Origin: Halorientalis litorea
GTDB lineage: Archaea; Halobacteriota; Halobacteria; Halobacteriales; Haloarculaceae
DNA length: 64,000 nt
Direction of reading: 5' to 3'
Assembly: GCF_023028225.1 (NCBI RefSeq)
Contig: NZ_CP095482.1
Coordinates: 744,001 to 808,000 of the forward strand
Made by a program: the position numbers and the translations under genes
The notes under the pieces: model-generated
Seen by the model: only the letters and a program-made list of their open reading frames with translations
Databases searched by the model: none
What the model was told of the DNA's origin: nothing
Part shown: one piece after another, positions 56,322 to 64,000 of the stretch
How the letters are laid out: each line of letters opens with the position of its first letter
Numbering within the stretch: position 1 is the first letter of the stretch

Positions 56322-56543
56322 ATGCCAGTGGACGAGGATGGGCGACCATACATCGTAACGGATGATGGGATGACAGTGTATATAGATCAGAACGTCCCGG
56401 TGAAGGAGATGAAAGAGCACGATTTGGAGAGGCTTGCCGACACAGGGAGTGCCATCGCGGAGGAGGAGCGGCGGCGACGAGAGGAGAGGCGACACCAGCG
56501 AGAACTCGGCCTCTATCTCCAAGAGCGACGGCGGGACTACTAA
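56322..56543 (+). CDS. small charged protein, unknown
   Basis: 73 residues from ATG 56322. N-terminal IVTDDGMTVYIDQNVP, then a Glu/Arg-rich helix (EEERRRREERRHQRELG). Lower GC than neighbours. It could be a DNA-bound or antitoxin-like protein, but no toxin gene is next to it. The 220 bp upstream hold its AT-rich promoter only. Confidence 0.5.
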   Translation: MPVDEDGRPYIVTDDGMTVYIDQNVPVKEMKEHDLERLADTGSAIAEEERRRREERRHQRELGLYLQERRRDY

Positions 56544-56689
56544 TTCTCGGCGGTAGGAAGTGGCCTCCTCGTTCAGGCCCGATGACGTTACATTGTCACC
56601 CCCGAGTTTGCTGTTCTTCTCTCGCTTAAACTTGACTTCTCCGTGACTCAGCACAGTCAGCCTGCTATCCCCCTGTCCAGAGGGCGCGT

Positions 56690-57280
56690 TCAGTTCCCCT
56701 GTACGGCGTCGATAACCATCGTCCCGGCGACGAGTGGCCCCACTGGAACCGAACTGGTGTCGGCAACCGTGATTTCGTACTGGTCGAACATCGCGAACTC
56801 GCCCTCGATAGACCCGATAGAGTCGCCCTCCGTGTCGGTTATCTCGTACTCGTGGGCGATCCACTGGCCGAGTGGGAGGACCTTTCGACCGAGCGTGACG
56901 AGCACGCCGCGTGAGTTGATTTCCGCGAGGAGCGAGCCGTCGTCGGCGTGGCGGACCCGCCACGTGTCTTGCAGGAGGGAAAAGTCGTTGTCGAGGACGA
57001 AAACGTCCTCTCCGGTGTGTCCGTCGGTGAGGACGTAGTCCCCGGCGATATCCCAACCGCTACTGGCCGTCACGATGAGAACCTCGGTTCCGTCGGCATC
57101 GACGAGCGGGAACCGACCCCTCTCTTCGTACATCTGGTACGTACCGCTGAGGACGGTGTCACCGGTGGCGTCCCGTGCCTCGTACTCGGGTCGGAAGTTC
57201 TCGTCCCGGCCAGTCTGCTCGACGGTGTACTGGCTACCGGAGAGATCGAGTGCCGTGAGTCCGCGTGTCTCTCCCGTCAT
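56690..57280 (-). CDS. LURP-one/tubby-like (scramblase-type) protein
   Basis: 196 residues from the ATG of MTGETRGL. Repeated beta strands with FRPEYEARDATGDTVL, VFVLDNDFSLLQDTWRVRH and HEYEITDTEGDSIGSIEGEF resemble the tubby-like barrel of LURP-one-related/DUF567 proteins. Members bind phospholipid or phosphoinositides in eukaryotes. Role here unknown. Confidence 0.7.
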   Translation of the reverse strand: MTGETRGLTALDLSGSQYTVEQTGRDENFRPEYEARDATGDTVLSGTYQMYEERGRFPLVDADGTEVLIVTASSGWDIAGDYVLTDGHTGEDVFVLDNDFSLLQDTWRVRHADDGSLLAEINSRGVLVTLGRKVLPLGQWIAHEYEITDTEGDSIGSIEGEFAMFDQYEITVADTSSVPVGPLVAGTMVIDAVQGN

Positions 57281-57356
57281 GTATCCAGCCACACCTCCAC
57301 GGCGATTAGCTCCCGAATCGGACCGGCCTGCAACAGGCCTACTGGAGGGGTCGTAG

Positions 57357-57794
57357 TTAGCACGAGTACCACGGCTCGATCGTATCGTCTCGGCGTAGCG
57401 TGAGGCCAATGTCTTTCAGTTCACAGTCGAAGTCGGCCGGCAGGTCGGGAGCGTACTGCCACGTCCGCGCGACTCCATCCGGGGTGAACGCGTGCACGCT
57501 CGACGGGGCCGTTTCGATAGCACCACGCGACCCCATCTTTTCGGGTCCGAGGGCGAAGACGCGGCTGAACAGCGTCGCACCTGCACCGTCTACGACGCGG
57601 ACTGCTATCTCCGCCGCCGAATCGGTCCCGTTTTCCACACTGACTTCGATGGGTTCGTCGGTACTATCACTCCCCGAGAGAACGCCGTTACAGCCGGCAG
57701 TCGACACGAGCGTCATGCCCCCGAGAGTCGCGAGGACTCGTCGGCGGGATGAGCGGGTCGCTCTGCGGGTGGCCGAGAGACGGTCGGAGGGCAT
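57357..57794 (-). CDS. Tat lipoprotein of unknown function
   Basis: 145 residues from the ATG of MPSDRL. SSRRRVLAT twin-arginine and STAGC lipobox (Cys35), then a short beta-rich domain with VSVENGTDSAAEIAVRVVDG, a common haloarchaeal exported fold. Function unknown. Confidence 0.7.
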   Translation of the reverse strand: MPSDRLSATRRATRSSRRRVLATLGGMTLVSTAGCNGVLSGSDSTDEPIEVSVENGTDSAAEIAVRVVDGAGATLFSRVFALGPEKMGSRGAIETAPSSVHAFTPDGVARTWQYAPDLPADFDCELKDIGLTLRRDDTIEPWYSC

Positions 57795-57879
57795 TGGTAC
57801 GTGGAGGTGTGTGCGGCGGAATAACACTACCGGATGCCGTACGTCGTGATGTGGCTACGCACGTCACTGGGCGGCCGGG

Positions 57880-57993
57880 TTATCCGTCCGTGTCGTCGGC
57901 CGGTTCGCGCTGGACCACGAGGACGGGACCGAGAAACCGGTCGGCGACTTGGTCGGCCGGCATCCCGAACACGAACGTCGACAGGGAGGGGTC
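57880..57993 (-). pseudogene. C-terminal remnant of a Usp-like gene
   Basis: Minus-strand frame ending TAA at 57880-57882 reads DPSLSTFVFGMPADQVADR and continues FLGPVLVVQ, as in the last strands of universal stress domains. The 5' part is missing because the opposite-strand PiT remnant starts at the junction. Assignment to Usp rests on about 30 residues. Confidence 0.45.
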
Positions 57994-58890
57994 GGTCTCG
58001 CGACGGGGTCGCTCAACGCGGCACTGATGTTCACCATCGTCTCCGCGTGGATCGTCGCCCCGCTCATCGGCCTCGGAATCGGTGCCGTCATCGGCCGGTA
58101 CGTCTACCCCCGGCTCGAGACGCGCCTGTCGTTCACCCGCCTCGAAGCGCAGTTGATACAGGTCGACCGCTCCGGTACCCTGCCGCGACTCCGGTTCAAC
58201 ACGAACGCGGCCCCACGCGATATCGCCGGGTCGGCACTGGTACTCGCAATCGCCTGCTACATGGGGTTCAGTGCGGGTGCCTCGAACGCGGCGAACGCGG
58301 TCGCCCCCCTCGTCGGCAACGGCGCGGTCAGCGTCGAGCAGGGCGTCCTCCTCGCCGTCGCCGCCATCAGCCTCGGCGGGTTCACCATCGCCAGACGCAC
58401 CCTCGCGACGATTGGCGACGGCATCACCGACCTCCCCATCCTGGCGGCCCTCATCGTCTCCACGGTCGGGGCGACCATCATCACCATCCTCTCGTACTTC
58501 GGCATCCCCGCGAGCCTCGCGGTGAGCACGACGTGCTGTATCATCGGTCTAGGCTGGGGCCGGGCGAGCCGTGCCGTCACGCTCGCGGAACTCGCCACAC
58601 CCCCGTCCAGCGACGAACCCGGGCCGAACCTCACCACCGACGCACTCGCCGCCCCGGCCCAAGACGACGGCCCCGCAGGCCAGACCGTGGGCGACCTCGC
58701 GGCCGGCGAGACTCCGGACACCGAGGACGAACCCGCGTCGGTCCCGCCCATCGGCGAGGAAGACGTCGAAGAGCTGACCAGCCAAGACCTGTTCGACCCG
58801 GCGGCGACGACCCGAATCGTCACCCTCTGGATTCTCACGCCCTCGCTGTCTGTCGTCGGGTCGTACCTCCTCTTTCTCCTCCTCCTCTGA
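57982..58890 (+). pseudogene. 5'-truncated PiT-family phosphate permease
   Basis: From about VGLATGSLNAAL the frame is PiT/PHO4: IVSAWIVAPLIGLGIGAVIGRYVYP and the C-terminal repeat GFSAGASNAANAVAPLVG. PiT proteins have two such repeats; the first, about 130-180 residues, is absent and no in-frame start precedes the similarity except an ATG at 58027. An acidic insert (about 220-280) and a last helix follow. A full transporter is unlikely. It may be a pseudogene or a half-transporter. Confidence 0.7.
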
Positions 58891-59318
58891 GTCAGCTCTG
58901 GAGACACGCGTTGTCAGCAGTGCTACGTTCTCCGTCGTGGGTACTCGGTTTGTGGCGTCACATCGGGGACTCGCTTGCTGGACGTTCAGGGACTACAGCG
59001 ACGGATTAGACGGCTTGTCGGTCATCGTAGCACTACGCTCTCCCTTGCGGGTACTCAGTCGTCGCCTACGTATCGGAGACTCACTTGCCGGCCGCTTGCT
59101 GTTTTAGTTGTGTGTTCTCAGGGTGTCATAGAACGGTTAGCACACCCATCTTCTGACCTCCCGAATCGCTCAATGCAGAGGATGGAGCCAGCGCGCTCAG
59201 GTCGGTTCCTCATCTGCCAGTCGTCAATAGACCGGCACACCACATCTGGATGGGTAGTGTGCCGATTATCTTGGCTTTATACTGAATCTGCCGGACTGTA
59301 ACTCACCGGCCGGCGAAC
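58891..59318. repeat. gene-free stretch with two copies of a 62-bp repeat
   Basis: 58923-58984 and 59033-59094 match at 44 of 62 bases around CGGGTACTC and TCGG(G/A)GACTC. A third, shorter match lies at 60183-60240. On the minus strand each copy can be read as a similar peptide (PSTRKGERS, PSTHDGERS), so they may be decayed pieces of one gene. No intact gene is seen here. Confidence 0.6.
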
Positions 59319-59549
59319 TCAGTCTTCCAGTCCGAGATCTGCGAACGAGTGTGTGTGGTGCCAGAAGGCCACCACTTCATCGACATCGAACGTGAGGACA
59401 CCATCGGTCAATTCGATCGTGATGACACCATCTTCAATCTCCGTATCATGGAGATGCATCTCCAGTGGTTCGTCGAATTCTGAGACTGCGAGCATCAGTT
59501 CTCCCTTTGCTTCGAGTTCCGATTGTAGCTCTGCTGTTTCTACTACCAT
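59319..59549 (-). CDS. small acidic protein, unknown, AT-rich
   Basis: 76 residues from the ATG of MVVETAEL. Acidic beta-rich protein with LHDTEIEDGVITIELTDGVL and WHHTHSFADLGLED. Lower GC than the core genome, in the accessory stretch. No recognised family. The 250-bp gap to the next gene has no supportable gene. Confidence 0.5.
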   Translation of the reverse strand: MVVETAELQSELEAKGELMLAVSEFDEPLEMHLHDTEIEDGVITIELTDGVLTFDVDEVVAFWHHTHSFADLGLED

Positions 59550-59803
59550 TGCATCTATCAATATGAGTTGTGGGAAAATAAAGATATATTATCGTTTTCA
59601 AAATCCTGTTTTCGCCGCAACGTTTTATTATCTGGAGTTCCGAGAGTGTTTGCCCAGTAGTATCTATTGTCTCGACCGGATCAGGCGATTTTGGCTTTGA
59701 TGTGCGACGTACTGCATTCGCAGGCCCACTGAGCAGTCCGTTCAACTAGTTCTACAGTGAAAACAAGCCCTTGTGAATAGTTCTATGACGCCCTCTGTGG
59801 GTT

Positions 59804-60046
59804 CTACCAACGAGAGCCATGTTTGTCGTGTAGGGAGTATAGAAAAACAGAAATAGAGATTATACCGGCTATTGTATAAATGATAGAGAGGTCCCGCAGA
59901 AGATATTGACTAATAGTTTTTATCCAGCTTATACCATAGAATTGGGAGAATAAAACACCCAATATCATCACCATAGCGGTAATCTGTATCAGGTACGCGA
60001 ATATTCCTGCTTTTCTCGGACCCATTAATCCGATATCATCAGACAT
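59804..60046 (-). CDS. small two-helix membrane protein, AT-rich
   Basis: 80 residues; two hydrophobic helices (about 13-38, 51-70) ending in LHDKHGSRW. Very AT-rich, foreign-looking composition. TACAT/TATTT sequences near 60050-60072 could be its promoter. Function unknown. Confidence 0.5.
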   Translation of the reverse strand: MSDDIGLMGPRKAGIFAYLIQITAMVMILGVLFSQFYGISWIKTISQYLLRDLSIIYTIAGIISISVFLYSLHDKHGSRW

Positions 60047-60110
60047 TATACATTTTTGCTACGTCATATTTAAACAAATACCTTTGGGACCCTCAGAAAA
60101 AGGCCATTAG

Positions 60111-60365
60111 TCAAGTCTGTTGGCACTCGCTCAAACCATTCCGCTCCAATTGGTCGCGCCGTCGGCCCACTCGCTTGGTGGCCCTGATTGCTCCCTTTCG
60201 GGTACTCGGTCGTCGGTTCACGCCGGGGACTCGTTCACCGAAGCAGGCCCACACGTCGGCTATCGGCGGGTCGTTCTCGCGGGACACGACTGGACCCACG
60301 GGTTCCTCGACCTCGGCGCAGTCTTCGACGGCTTCGAGGTCAGCGGCTCTGTGGAGTTCTTCAGG
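60111..60365 (-). pseudogene. remnant of a protein-coding gene, no start
   Basis: An 84-codon open stretch, TAA-bounded upstream, with normal GC3-rich haloarchaeal codons: AADLEAVEDCAEVEEPVGPV, then ENDPPIADVWACFGERVPG and RRPSTRKGAIRATKRVG. No ATG is in frame before the coding-like part. It shares a PSTRKG peptide with the nearby 62-bp repeats. Probably the 3' end of a lost mobile-element gene. Confidence 0.45.
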
Positions 60366-60394
60366 TTAAGAGCGACATTGTTGCGGTCGAGCAT

Positions 60395-60630
60395 CCGCGC
60401 TCGCCCGGCGAGCGCGGTTCACTCCGACGAACGTAGTGAGTCGGAGGTCCCGCATACCGTGCGAACGGGCACGAAGTGCCCGTGAGCAAAGAGTGGTTCG
60501 CGCGGAGCGCGAACCCGACGAAGTACAAAGTGGAGTGGGACCGCCGCGAACTCCCGCGCTCGTTCGCGTTCTCCCACGTTTCGGCTCGCAACACTCAGTC
60601 GCGAAGCTCCCTCGGTTGCGTCGCGTGAAA
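60395..60630. repeat. hairpin cluster with palindromic gene-end element, copy D
   Basis: At least four hairpins: CGCGCTCGCC/GGCGAGCGCG, CGGGCAC/GTGCCCG, and GGTTCGCGC-GGA-GCGCGAACC (60495-60515). The last lies in a 30-bp block (60491-60520) identical to copy A, followed by AAGTACAAAGTGG. Bases 60534-60553 copy the tRNA-Pro 3' part. The cluster lies directly downstream of the tRNA gene. Confidence 0.8.
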
Positions 60631-60632
60631 AG

Positions 60633-60703
60633 TGGGACCGCCGAGATTCGAACTCAGGTCCGACGCACCCCATGCGCCGAGGATACCGCTACCCCACGGT
60701 CCC
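60633..60703 (-). tRNA. tRNA-Pro, anticodon GGG
   Basis: 71 bases. Acceptor GGGACCG/CGGTCCC, D arm GGGTAGCGGTATCC, anticodon stem GGCGC/GCGTC with loop ATGGGGT (anticodon GGG), T arm CTGAG-TTCGAAT-CTCGG. Discriminator A; CCA is not encoded. A T4 run follows. The 3' side faces the accessory stretch, a usual place for integration. Confidence 0.92.
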
Positions 60704-60745
60704 GCACTCGGGGAGACGGGGGTCCCCGGATTAAGGGTGTCGCTT

Positions 60746-61663
60746 TCAAACCAGCACGCGTTCCAGTGACACGACGGTGCCGCTGTCGCCGCCGGGGTCG
60801 CCGACCAGTCGGCCGAGGCAGACGGCAGTACCGTCGGGCGTCACGCAGGCCACGAGCGGGCGGTCCGACGCGTCGGCGGCGGACAGGTCGGCGTCGAGGA
60901 CGCCGGGGGCGTACACCGGCGCGCCCTCGGCCACCTCGCGGGCGGCACTCGGGGCGATGGTCACGCGGGGTAGGTCACCGAGGGCGCGCTCTGCGGGGGC
61001 AACGGCGGCGCGGAGCGGGTCGGCGTCGCCGTCCTCTACCCACCACGCCAACGCGTCGGCGAGGTCTTCGAGCGTCACGAGGTCGCGGTCGTCGAACGGA
61101 CCGGTGGCAGTCCGGCGGAGGTGGCCCATGTGCGCACCGGTGCCGAGGGCGAGGCCGATGTCGTGACACAGTTTCCGAACGTACGTCCCGCTCTCACAGC
61201 GGACGCGGAGGAGTGCGCGGCGGTCCTCTGTCTCCATCACGTCGAGTTCGTGAATCTCGCGGACGCGCAACTGTCGGCGGACGGCACTCTTCTTGGGTGG
61301 CTTCTGGTATATCGGTCCCTCGAACTCGGCGACGATGGCGTCCAAGTCGGCTGGCGCGGGGCCGTGGAGTTCCAGCACGGCGACGTACTCCTTGACGCTG
61401 TCGTCGAACACCTGCGCCATCCGCGGGGCGTCGCCGAGTAGGAGGGGGAGACAGCCGGTCACCTTCGGGTCGAGCGTCCCGGCGTGGGCCACGCGGTCGG
61501 TGGCCGGTCGCTCGGCACCGGCGGCGTCGAGTGCGTCGGCGACCATGTCACGGACCCACGCGGCGACCTGGTGCGCCGAGGGACCCGGCGGCTTGTCGAG
61601 GTTGACGACGCCGAAACGGAGGCGGTCGGCGGGCGCGCGCTCGGCCGGCGGGTCCCTGAGCAT
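60746..61663 (-). CDS. cbf5: Cbf5/TruB-type pseudouridine synthase
   Basis: 305 residues from the ATG of MLRDPPAE. LDKPPGPSAHQVA, catalytic HAGTLDPKVTGCLPLLLG, IYQKPPKKSAVRRQLR, RVRCESGTYVRKLCHDIG and a C-terminal PUA domain ending in ACVTPDGTAVCLGRL. Guided by H/ACA RNAs, it modifies rRNA and acts on tRNA U55. Upstream in-frame codons to 61858 lack similarity. Same strand as cmk and the EMC3-like gene, a common haloarchaeal order. Confidence 0.93.
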   Translation of the reverse strand: MLRDPPAERAPADRLRFGVVNLDKPPGPSAHQVAAWVRDMVADALDAAGAERPATDRVAHAGTLDPKVTGCLPLLLGDAPRMAQVFDDSVKEYVAVLELHGPAPADLDAIVAEFEGPIYQKPPKKSAVRRQLRVREIHELDVMETEDRRALLRVRCESGTYVRKLCHDIGLALGTGAHMGHLRRTATGPFDDRDLVTLEDLADALAWWVEDGDADPLRAAVAPAERALGDLPRVTIAPSAAREVAEGAPVYAPGVLDADLSAADASDRPLVACVTPDGTAVCLGRLVGDPGGDSGTVVSLERVLV

Positions 61664-61776
61664 GTCTCCAGCCTCGGTCCACCCCGGCTTACGTTGTTCG
61701 ATTGCTGGCCGGTGACCGCGTTCCGCGAGGGGGCACGGTACGCACTTTATATCGCTGTGCCACGAAGTCGACGGCA

Positions 61777-62856
61777 ATGGTTGGCGTGGGGGTAGCGTCG
61801 GTTGCGGTGTTGCTGGGGGTCGGTAGCGTCGCGCTGGTCGTGGCGGGCCTCGTCCCACGAGTGCTCGGGCGGCCGTCGGTCGAAGTGGTCGACGTCGGCA
61901 GGTGGGAGCCGGCGGCGGGGAACCGCATCGAGGTCGTCACGACCGTTCGCGTGACGGATGTCTCGCCCGTACTCGCTGCCGTCGGCGACAAACTCCGCGC
62001 GCGGTACCACATCGACATGAACGGCATCCGCGTAGCCTCCGGGCGGAAAGACGGTATCGAACTCGACGCCGACGGCACCCTGCAACTGCGCTCGACCATC
62101 GTCCACGAGAACGTCCCTGCCCTGTGGGCCAGTTACGTCCAGAACGACGAGTCCATCACGGTAAAGACCGGCGGCGAACTGGGGTTCGGGCCGCGCGGAC
62201 TGCTCTCGGTGCCGATTCCGCCCGTGGAGCGGCAGGTACTCGACGACGAGACGCCGGTAGTCGACGCGCTCACCAGCGCGGCCGACCGCATCGCCGACGA
62301 CTACGCGCTCGATGCGGGGACGCTGGGCAACAACCTCACGGGCGGGTTGCTCGACCTCGACAGTGCCAGCCCGGCCATCGGCTACGAAATCGAGCGCGGG
62401 TGGGCCACGTGGAGCGAAGTCACGGACGAGGAGACGACCGTCGTGCTCCACTTCGACATCCGCAACGGCGGCCACGTGCCCGTCCCGAGCGTGCCGGAAG
62501 CACTGGACGTCATGCTGGAGATGAACGGCGTCGCGTTGTTCACCGCCCCCGACAGGGGTGCCTCGCTCGCCGACGCCACGTCGGAACCGCCGCTCGCGCC
62601 CGGCGAACGCCGCCGAGTCGAGTACCCCATCACGGTGGACAACGAGAAAGTCGACGCGTGGTTCCGCCGGCACGTCAGGAACGGTGAGCGCACCCACCTC
62701 ACGGCGAGCGTGCAACTCGTGTTCCAGTCGCCCGTCGTCGGCGCGTCGGTGACGCTCCCGCCGGACCGAGTGCCGACGGTCACCTGCGAGGTGCAGACGG
62801 GACTGCTCGTCGACCAGGAGAGCGTGACGACGTGTGACGGTCCCGTCGGCGGGTGA
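61777..62856 (+). CDS. membrane-anchored LEA14/WHy-like protein
   Basis: 359 residues from ATG 61777. N-terminal helix (1-24), then two LEA type 2 (WHy-like) beta domains: ITVKTGGELGFGPRGLL and LHFDIRNGGHVPVPSVPEA. Probably faces outside the cell. A TATA box CTTTATATCG (61744-61753) 28 bases upstream fits a leaderless transcript. Function unknown. Confidence 0.7.
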   Translation: MVGVGVASVAVLLGVGSVALVVAGLVPRVLGRPSVEVVDVGRWEPAAGNRIEVVTTVRVTDVSPVLAAVGDKLRARYHIDMNGIRVASGRKDGIELDADGTLQLRSTIVHENVPALWASYVQNDESITVKTGGELGFGPRGLLSVPIPPVERQVLDDETPVVDALTSAADRIADDYALDAGTLGNNLTGGLLDLDSASPAIGYEIERGWATWSEVTDEETTVVLHFDIRNGGHVPVPSVPEALDVMLEMNGVALFTAPDRGASLADATSEPPLAPGERRRVEYPITVDNEKVDAWFRRHVRNGERTHLTASVQLVFQSPVVGASVTLPPDRVPTVTCEVQTGLLVDQESVTTCDGPVGG

Positions 62857-62884
62857 GCCAGTCACCACTCGCGCGAGACGGGAG

Positions 62885-63463
62885 TCAGAACTCGTAGCGG
62901 ACGCCCTCGACGGCGTACTTTCCTTCGTCGCCGTCGGCGTGGTAACTGGTGACGGCTTCCCGGACGAGGCCGAGCGTCGCGTCGGCGTCCCACCGGGCCG
63001 TGTTCACCGTCAGGTCGTAGATAGAGTGGTCGGCGATGTCGATGCCGTAGTACTCCTCGTAGCGGCGGGCCTCGCTGGCGGCCCGGGTCTGTGTCTCCTC
63101 GCGGACGGCGTCGACGGGCTTGTCTTCGCGGTCTGCGATGCGGGTGGCCCGGACGTCGAGGGGTGCGTCGAGCCACACACGGAGGTCCGCGTAGTCGCCG
63201 GCCATCCACCCGGCGAGGCGTGACTCCAACACGAGGTCGTCGCGCTCGTCGGCGATGTTCCGCAGACGGCGGTCCAAGTCGCGGTCTATCTGGTCGTCAT
63301 CTTCGGCGAGTTCGTTGAACTCGACCAGCGAGTAGCCGCGCTCGTCGGCCAGCGAGCGGAAGATGTCGCCGCCGCTGACGTGCTCGTAGTCGAGCGTCTC
63401 AGCGAGAGCGGCCGCGAGCGTGCTCTTCCCACTGCCCGCGGGGCCAGAGACGGTAACCAACAT
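62885..63463 (-). CDS. cmk: cytidylate kinase
   Basis: 192 residues from the ATG of MLVTVSGP. Walker [14 protein letters not shown]-binding [18 protein letters not shown]-like RIADREDKP. It phosphorylates CMP/dCMP. In many haloarchaea it lies between the EMC3-like and cbf5 genes; here the LEA-like gene interrupts on the other strand. Confidence 0.9.
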   Translation of the reverse strand: MLVTVSGPAGSGKSTLAAALAETLDYEHVSGGDIFRSLADERGYSLVEFNELAEDDDQIDRDLDRRLRNIADERDDLVLESRLAGWMAGDYADLRVWLDAPLDVRATRIADREDKPVDAVREETQTRAASEARRYEEYYGIDIADHSIYDLTVNTARWDADATLGLVREAVTSYHADGDEGKYAVEGVRYEF

Positions 63464-63541
63464 ACACACCGTCCGACGTTGGTGCTCAAAGAGGTTTTGT
63501 CTCGCGGTCGGGAACGGCAGAAAACGGGCGTTCGGTGTGCG

Positions 63542-64000
63542 TCAGGTCGGCGTCGTCTGGATGTTCAGTGCCTTCCGGATTATCTGGGTGAAGCCCATCG
63601 AGCAGAGGAAGTACCAGAGAATCCACGCCTGGAGCGGTCCGAGGACCCCGGCCTGCCACGTTCGCTCGCCGATGAGCGGAAGCGTAATCGACTGTGGGGC
63701 GACCTGCTGGCCTTCGGCGAGCAGCATCCAGTACATCCAGAGGAAGACCGGAATCGTGAGCAGCATAATCCAGACCATCGGGCGGAACTGCTCTTTGAAC
63801 ATCCCCATCTGGTCACCCATGGCGTCCATCTGCTCCTCTTGGATGCGGTCGAGTGCCTCGTCGTCGCCGCGTTCTTTGGCCTCCTTGCGCTTCTCCTGGA
63901 TGGCCTTCATTTGCTCTTGGTACTCGGCCATCTTGTCCATGTCCATCAGGTTGGCCTGCAGGAGCGTCGAGTAGAGGCCGGTGAGCATCGCCAGCACCAT
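63542..64000 (-). CDS. EMC3/TMCO1 (DUF106) membrane protein, N-terminus beyond window
   Basis: The frame is open to the window edge; 152 C-terminal residues are seen. Three hydrophobic helices around a charged coiled segment (YQEQMKAIQEKRKEAKERGD) and QMGMFKEQFRPMVWIM are the DUF106/EMC3 pattern of the Oxa1/YidC superfamily, which inserts membrane proteins. Confidence 0.85.
   Translation of the reverse strand: MVLAMLTGLYSTLLQANLMDMDKMAEYQEQMKAIQEKRKEAKERGDDEALDRIQEEQMDAMGDQMGMFKEQFRPMVWIMLLTIPVFLWMYWMLLAEGQQVAPQSITLPLIGERTWQAGVLGPLQAWILWYFLCSMGFTQIIRKALNIQTTPT

Noticed and set aside
56220-57056. 278-codon minus-strand gene
   Set aside because: It runs through the LURP-one-like gene in another frame and through an intergenic region and the small charged gene; its composition is not protein-like.
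58891-60240. CRISPR array
   Set aside because: Only three diverged copies, irregular spacing, no cas genes.
56100-60700. Complete prophage or plasmid
   Set aside because: No integrase, replication, capsid or packaging gene is present; only small unknown genes and remnants.

Overview
The window is chromosomal DNA of a haloarchaeon (class Halobacteria). The evidence is high GC, strongly acidic proteins, twin-arginine lipoproteins in place of Sec lipoproteins, TATA boxes about 27 bases before many start codons (leaderless transcripts), and typical haloarchaeal families: LyeJ/CruF carotenoid enzymes, HalX regulator, Cdc48, RadB, TFS, Cbf5. I do not assign a genus.

Layout. 0-5.8 kb: beta-propeller fragment, sensor kinase, a hidden 33-residue zinc-finger protein, a lycopene-cyclase half-protein, a four-CBS protein with a ribosome-hibernation-like C-terminus, and two tandem 133-residue paralogues. 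5.9-13.3 kb: Cdc48 ATPase, MFS exporter, histidine-rich LarC, RNase H-fold protein, RadB, methyltransferase-like membrane protein. 13.5-21.4 kb: phosphate operon pstSCAB with two PhoU genes, facing a divergent AbrB-PhoU regulator, then UspA. 21.4-30.7 kb: MsrB, MTH865-like protein, FAH hydrolase, gamma-CA-like protein, large PAS kinase, DsbA-like redox pair, COG1915 ornithine cyclodeaminase-like enzyme and small proteins. 31-35.8 kb: bacterioruberin genes crtB, cruF, lyeJ, crtI. 35.9-50.7 kb: SDR, ZIP-like transporter, zinc-finger proteins, TFS, two kinases, a large surface glycoprotein, HalX regulator, a KaiC-like protein with a damaged P-loop, beta-RFAP synthase. 50.9-55.4 kb: ilvD and an orphan nuoCD. 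56-60.6 kb: an accessory stretch with a truncated PiT permease, decayed pieces and AT-rich small genes, bordering tRNA-Pro. 60.7-64 kb: Cbf5, membrane protein, cytidylate kinase, EMC3/DUF106 protein.

The most unusual signal is not a gene. Four loci (13.5, 29.6, 52.7 and 60.5 kb) carry the same small palindromic element: an outer inverted repeat, a conserved left flank (TTTTGCRAGGAGTG type), one to three perfect hairpins, and a right flank CCGACGMAGTRAAA. At each locus the 3' end of a neighbouring gene is duplicated beside it: 45 bp exact at the cyclodeaminase gene, 82 of 84 bp at ilvD, 72 bp exact between the two phoU genes, and a T-arm/acceptor copy at tRNA-Pro. This looks like a family of small elements that insert at gene 3' ends and copy or restore the end. 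I do not recognise it as a described family.
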